From positions 372,001 to 436,000 of the forward strand of contig JBPOIJ010000057.1 of the NCBI GenBank assembly GCA_052034585.1: a stretch of 64,000 nt of DNA. The letters are read 5' to 3'. The position numbers and the translations under genes are program-made. The notes under the pieces were generated by a model, which was given only the letters and a program-made list of their open reading frames with translations, was not told the DNA's origin and did no database searches. This DNA is from Xiheimicrobium sp052034585 (lineage in GTDB: Bacteria; Myxococcota; Myxococcia; Myxococcales; Myxococcaceae). Positions 60,057-64,000 of this stretch are shown piece by piece. The stretch's first letter is position 1, and every line of letters begins with the position of its first letter.

Positions 60057-61079
60057 TCACCGCGTCACCACTCGATTCCTGCCCGCGTGCTTGGCCTCGT
60101 AGAGGGCCTCGTCGGCGCGCTTGAGCCAGGCCTCGGTCGGCTCACCTGCACGCCACGGCGCGACGCCGATGGAGGCGGTCACCTGCAGCCGGAGTGCTCC
60201 GACTGGCACCAGCGTCTCGGCGATGGCGCGCCTCGCCTTCTCTCCGAGCGTGGCGAGCTCCTCGGCGCTGGTGTCGCGGACGAGGGCGGCGAGCTCCTCA
60301 CCTCCGTACCGTGCGACGACGTCGCCCTTCTGTTTGAAGACGCGCACGCAGGCCGAGGCGATGGCGACCAGCACCGCGTCGCCCACCGGGTGCCCATGCG
60401 TGTCGTTCACCTGCTTGAAATGATCGAGGTCGATGATCAACAGGCCGGCCCCGGCCCCCTTCAGCGCGGCGAACTCCGACGTCTTCACCAATTCCTCGTC
60501 GAAGACGCGCCGGTTGAAGAGCTGGGTGAGCGGATCGGTGGTGCTCTCCTTGCGAGCGGTCTCGAGCTGGCTGCCGAGCGCGTCGAGCTGTCCGGCCAGG
60601 CGCTGGAGCTGGTGCTGTTGCCGCTGTCGTCGCGACTCCATCACCGCCTGCACGCGCGCCACCGCCTCGGCCGCAGCGGAGCGGATCTGATCAGGCGTCG
60701 AGGTGCCCAGCCGGAAGGCGAGCTGCGAGAGCGTGGCCGTCACCTGCGCGTCATCGGCCGCGTCGTCGGCGACCAACCGGTTGAGCCCCGCGACGAAGGT
60801 CCACACCACCTCGCGCAGCGAGTCCTGGAGCTGACCCATCTCCGACTGTTCGGCCTGGCGCTGCGACGAGAAGGCCTTGCGGAGCCCTGGGTAATCGCGC
60901 CGCGCTGAGGTCCGCTCGACCCCGCCCGCGACCGTCACGCCCGTCACCACGTGCTGCGCCCACTGGTCGAACAGCACCGCCGTTCGTCGCGCATCTTGGC
61001 GTGAGAGGTCGAAGGCAAATCGGCCGAAGTCCCGCAGCACCCCGCTCAGCGCGTCGATGAGTTCGTCCTCGTGACCCAC
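60057..61079 (-). CDS. Diguanylate cyclase (GGDEF domain)
   Basis: A protein of about 340 residues. The C-terminal GGDEF domain (about 170-335) has 'DPLTQLFNRRVFDEEL', 'LLIIDLDHFKQVNDTHGH' and the active-site variant GGEEL in ARYGGEELAAL, which is compatible with cyclic-di-GMP synthesis. The R-x-x-D product-inhibition site expected just upstream is not seen ('KQKGDVVARY'), so feedback inhibition is probably absent. The N-terminal 160 residues are helical with a coiled-coil end ('RQRQQHQLQRLAGQLDAL') and carry no membrane segment. GTG 61079 is used; TTG 61097 is possible. Cyclic-di-GMP controls pili and matrix in myxobacteria. Confidence 0.88.
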   Translation of the reverse strand: MGHEDELIDALSGVLRDFGRFAFDLSRQDARRTAVLFDQWAQHVVTGVTVAGGVERTSARRDYPGLRKAFSSQRQAEQSEMGQLQDSLREVVWTFVAGLNRLVADDAADDAQVTATLSQLAFRLGTSTPDQIRSAAAEAVARVQAVMESRRQRQQHQLQRLAGQLDALGSQLETARKESTTDPLTQLFNRRVFDEELVKTSEFAALKGAGAGLLIIDLDHFKQVNDTHGHPVGDAVLVAIASACVRVFKQKGDVVARYGGEELAALVRDTSAEELATLGEKARRAIAETLVPVGALRLQVTASIGVAPWRAGEPTEAWLKRADEALYEAKHAGRNRVVTR

Positions 61080-61125
61080 GGACAGGCCGGGTTGCAAGCC
61101 ACTGACCAGTCGCGGTGGCGAGGCT

Positions 61126-62412
61126 TCACAGCTGATCGAGCGCGGCCCGGAGATCGTCGATGAGATCGTCCGAGCTCTCGAGCCCGACGGACAGGCGGAT
61201 CATGTTCTCGGTGATCTTCGCGCGGTCGAGGTCGGCTGGGCTCATGTCGGAGTGGGTCATGCTCCGCGGGTGCTCGATGAGCGATTCGGTACCGCCCAGG
61301 GAGACGGCGAGGTGCCCGATGCGGACGGCGTCGAGGAACCGAAAGGCCTCCTTTCGCCCCGCGTTCGCGAGCTGGAAGGTCACCACCGAGCCCGGCCCGG
61401 TGCATTGCTTCTTGAAGGTTCGATAGGCGGCGCCATCGGCGCGGCGGAGGAGGCCGGGGTAGTGCACCTTCTCGACGCGTGGGTGCCGGGCCAGCGCCTC
61501 GGCCACCTTCGTCGCCTTCTGCGCCTGCCGCTCCATGCGCACCCAGAGCGTCTCGATGGAGCGGGTGAGCATCCACGAGGTGTCGGGCGCGATGGTCGCG
61601 CCGAGAATCGTGCGGTAGTCGCGAATCGCCGCGAGGTGGGACTGGGTGGTGGTGAGCACCACGCCCGCGATGAGGTCGGAGTGCCCGCCGAGGAACTTCG
61701 TCGCCGAGTAGAGCACCACGTCGGCCCCGAGCCGGCACGGGCTCTGGAAGACGGGACCGAGGAAGGTGTTGTCGACGGCGACGAGGGTGCGGGGCCCGCT
61801 GTACGTGCGCGCGAGGTCGGCCACTGCGGCGATGTCGGTGATGGTCAACGTCGGGTTCGCCGGCGTCTCGAGGTACACCAGGTCGAACGGCCCATGTTCA
61901 CGGAGCGCCGCCTTCACCGCACGGAGATCGCTGGTGTCGACCGGCACCGCCTCGAGGTCGAAGCGGTTGGGGCAGAACTCGCGGAAGAAGAGGTACGTGC
62001 CGCCATAGACCGGGTCCGTGTAGAGAATCTTGCCTCCGCGCGGCACGAGGGCGAGCACGGTGGTGGTGATGGCGCTCATGCCCGAGGGAAACACCGCGGC
62101 GTGGTTCGCGCCGGCCTCGGCTGCGATCAACTTGTCTTCGATGATCTCGGTGTTCGGGTTGTTGAGCCGTGAGTAGACGAGGCCAGGCGGCTGGCCGTCG
62201 TCGCCAGGCAGGTGGTACGCCCGCTGGAAGAACTTGGCGCCGTCGGCCGAGGTCTCGAACTCGAAGGTCGAGGTGCGGAAGAGGGGCGCCTTGACGGAGT
62301 ACTCGGAGAGCCGAGCGCGGTAGCCGGCCAAGATGACGCTCGTCGCCGGGTGGTACTCGCGAAGGGGATCTTTGTAGTCGCGCTCGCGTCGCTTCGAAGG
62401 TCGTCGTGCCAT
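61126..62412 (-). CDS. Cys/Met-metabolism PLP-dependent lyase/synthase
   Basis: A 428-residue fold-type I PLP enzyme of the cystathionine gamma-synthase/gamma-lyase/methionine gamma-lyase family. The PLP Lys is in 'LYSATKFLGGHSDLIAG'; 'YLETPANPTLTITDI' and 'VAVDNTFLGPVFQSP' are family signatures, and 'FPSGMSAITTTVLALV' precedes. An N-terminal basic extension of about 45 residues and an unusually long 'RAYHLPGDDGQP' loop distinguish it. Exact reaction cannot be told from sequence; neighbours give no pathway hint. ATG 62412. Confidence 0.9.
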   Translation of the reverse strand: MARRPSKRRERDYKDPLREYHPATSVILAGYRARLSEYSVKAPLFRTSTFEFETSADGAKFFQRAYHLPGDDGQPPGLVYSRLNNPNTEIIEDKLIAAEAGANHAAVFPSGMSAITTTVLALVPRGGKILYTDPVYGGTYLFFREFCPNRFDLEAVPVDTSDLRAVKAALREHGPFDLVYLETPANPTLTITDIAAVADLARTYSGPRTLVAVDNTFLGPVFQSPCRLGADVVLYSATKFLGGHSDLIAGVVLTTTQSHLAAIRDYRTILGATIAPDTSWMLTRSIETLWVRMERQAQKATKVAEALARHPRVEKVHYPGLLRRADGAAYRTFKKQCTGPGSVVTFQLANAGRKEAFRFLDAVRIGHLAVSLGGTESLIEHPRSMTHSDMSPADLDRAKITENMIRLSVGLESSDDLIDDLRAALDQL

Positions 62413-62464
62413 GGCGAAAGGGAGCGGACCAAAAAGGGGCCGAAGAAGATAGGTTCGTCGCGGC

Positions 62465-64000
62465 TCAGGGACCCTCGAGGCCGAACCCCTTCGCGTCGAA
62501 CGCGCGCCGCAGCTCGGCCAACTGCGCTTCGTCGTTTGCCAACGACGCAAAGGAGAGCGGATCCTCCTGGAAGATGCGCTCGACGATGGTGACGCGCGCG
62601 ACGCCGTCGAGGCCCGCTTCGAGCAGCCATGCGAACGGCAGCTCGTGGGTGCCCGTCTCGAGCTCGAGGGTGCCGTCGCTCGAGAAGCTCCAGCTGTCGT
62701 GGTGACGGACGCTGACGCGGGTGAGGCCGAACCGCTTCATCCACTCCCTGACGAGCGGAAGGGTGACCCACCGGGTCGAGCCGGCGAGGGTGAGCGTCTT
62801 CAAGGACGCCTGGGTCGCCAGCAGCAGCTCGACGAACGAGCGCTCGAGGTTGAACCGCACGACGGTGAGCGAGCTGAGTGACAGCGGCTCGAGGAGCGCC
62901 GCCGCTTCCGGCCCGGGGTCTGCGAGCTCGAGGTGCCGCAACGTCGTCGCGACGTTCGCGAGGAGCGGCCTGGTGAGCCGTGGCTCGTCCTGGTGGCGCT
63001 GCAGCTCGAGCGTCTCCAAGCGTGGGAGCGCTTCGAAGAACTCGGGCGTGGGCGCGCCGGGCAGGAAGGCGAACCCGAGCTTCAGCTCGCGAATCGGCAG
63101 CCCGTGCAGGAGGTCCGAGGGGCACGGCAGCGCCTCGGTGGGAAAGAGCGACAGCGCGTCGAGCCGTGGCAGGGCGCGGAGCAGCGCCTTCGAGGGGAGG
63201 CCGTGCGCGACGAGCGAGGCCCAGGGCCGGGACTTCGGCTCGAGGGACTCGAGGACGGCCTGGTTGACGCCTTCGATGCGCGCCACGTTCGCCAGCGCCG
63301 GGCTCTCGAGGAACGCGAGGGTCAGCTTGTTCGACAAGCCGTTGAGCCCGCGAACTTCGCGCACCGTCGCCCAGGCCCGTTCGCCGAGCACCTTCTTGGC
63401 GGTGGCCGGCTTGAGCTCGACGCGTTCGACGAAGCCGCGCCCGAAGTTGAAGGCGCCGCCGTTGGCGAGCGGCAGGGCCCAGCTGGTGAGCCGCTTCTTG
63501 TCGGCGGCGAGCGCCCGTTCCCGACGCAACGCCTCGCGGGTGCCGTGCCCAGCGGCTCGCTGGAGCTGCAGCTGAATGAACTCGCCCCGAGGGTCGCCTC
63601 GCTCCATCAAGGCGTCGGCGAACACCAACCGCGGACGGTCGTCGTCGGGCGCGGAGTGGATGAGCTCGAGCAGCTCGCGGTCGGACTGGGTCTTCGGCTT
63701 CTGCCTCGGCGCGGTGACGTGCAGCTGGGCTTCCAGGTCGCCGAGCCGCTGCTCGTCGCTGGCGGGGAGCGCCGTGGGCGAGACGGTTGCCATGGCCTGC
63801 GCGGCGCGCGCGAGCTGGGTGCTCGTCCAATCGCCAACCGAGGTCTCGATGATGGCCTTGTACCGCGGCGCCAGGTCGGCCATCGCCTCACGGCCGCGGA
63901 CGTCGCCGGTGCGGGTGAAGAGCTCGATGACGGTCGAGACGAACGGCTTGTAGAGATTGGCGCGCCACGGTGGCGCCTCGAGCACGCCGATGAGCCGGGT
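62465..64000 (-). CDS. Repeat-companion (TIGR02996) plus LRR-like protein, 5' end outside the window
   Basis: At least 512 codons; the frame is open through 64000 on the leftward strand, so the start lies beyond the window. A helical N-terminal part is followed by the repeat-companion motif 'RPRLVFADALMERGDPRGEF' and then irregular leucine-rich segments ('LPRLDALSLFPTEA', 'LPRLETLELQRHQDE', 'TTLRHLELADPGPEA', 'ASLKTLTLAGSTRW'). It shares this plan with the protein at 29672-31036, though lengths and N-termini differ. Protein-interaction role likely; targets unknown. Confidence 0.83.
   Translation of the reverse strand, partial: TRLIGVLEAPPWRANLYKPFVSTVIELFTRTGDVRGREAMADLAPRYKAIIETSVGDWTSTQLARAAQAMATVSPTALPASDEQRLGDLEAQLHVTAPRQKPKTQSDRELLELIHSAPDDDRPRLVFADALMERGDPRGEFIQLQLQRAAGHGTREALRRERALAADKKRLTSWALPLANGGAFNFGRGFVERVELKPATAKKVLGERAWATVREVRGLNGLSNKLTLAFLESPALANVARIEGVNQAVLESLEPKSRPWASLVAHGLPSKALLRALPRLDALSLFPTEALPCPSDLLHGLPIRELKLGFAFLPGAPTPEFFEALPRLETLELQRHQDEPRLTRPLLANVATTLRHLELADPGPEAAALLEPLSLSSLTVVRFNLERSFVELLLATQASLKTLTLAGSTRWVTLPLVREWMKRFGLTRVSVRHHDSWSFSSDGTLELETGTHELPFAWLLEAGLDGVARVTIVERIFQEDPLSFASLANDEAQLAELRRAFDAKGFGLEGP

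Overview
The window is high-GC DNA from a member of the Myxococcota, most likely a myxobacterium. The evidence is a surface protein with a C-terminal MYXO-CTERM-type sorting tail, a PilY1/minor-pilin operon of the Myxococcus type, four Hanks-type Ser/Thr kinases with C-terminal membrane anchors within 10.5 kb, and many lipoproteins with Asp-Ala-Gly linkers. It is ordinary chromosome with housekeeping genes (tyrS, purE, purK, a dihydroorotase, HPr, enzyme I). I see no rRNA, CRISPR array, intact insertion sequence or prophage.

Layout. 0-10 kb: a Cys-rich MYXO-CTERM protein with 18-bp tandem repeats, an ECF41-type sigma factor followed by an oxidoreductase, a heme-b membrane protein, a Kelch lipoprotein and a FIST sensor protein. 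9.8-11.7 kb: HPr and a lipoprotein. 11.8-21.5 kb: a leftward operon pilY1-fimT/U-pilV-pilW-pilX-lipoprotein with overlapping genes and a candidate sigma-54 promoter. 21.6-37.9 kb: a DinG-like helicase, a zinc-ribbon membrane protein, enzyme I, an amidase, a GNAT enzyme, a repeat-companion/LRR protein, dihydroorotase, a CocE-like hydrolase, a Kelch lipoprotein, a glycerophosphodiesterase and a DUF2262 protein. 37.9-48.4 kb: four membrane-anchored kinases interleaved with a thioredoxin-like protein and a large Cys-rich lipoprotein. 48.6-50.6 kb: a decayed RHS C-terminal fragment, a lipoprotein overlapping its end, and an EamA transporter. 50.8-53.6 kb: secreted and membrane proteins around a tRNA-like non-coding RNA. 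53.6-64 kb: purEK, a nuclease-family protein, an FBP-type zinc-finger protein, tyrS, Nudix, GGDEF and Cys/Met PLP enzymes, and a second repeat-companion/LRR protein cut by the window edge.

The most unusual signal is at 52076-52217. A complete T arm, variable loop, acceptor-like stem and D arm occur in circularly permuted order: T-arm half first, acceptor closed by an 8-nt loop, D-arm half second. Nested flanking helices and a T-run follow. This is the architecture of bacterial YrlA/Y RNAs (tRNA mimics) rather than of a tRNA gene. Other notable items are a PilY1 whose von Willebrand A domain seems split by about 1000 residues containing C-x-Y repeats, a FIST gene lacking any ATG/GTG/TTG start, an RHS remnant with two frameshifts, and several convergent gene pairs whose stop codons lie inside palindromes or hairpins.
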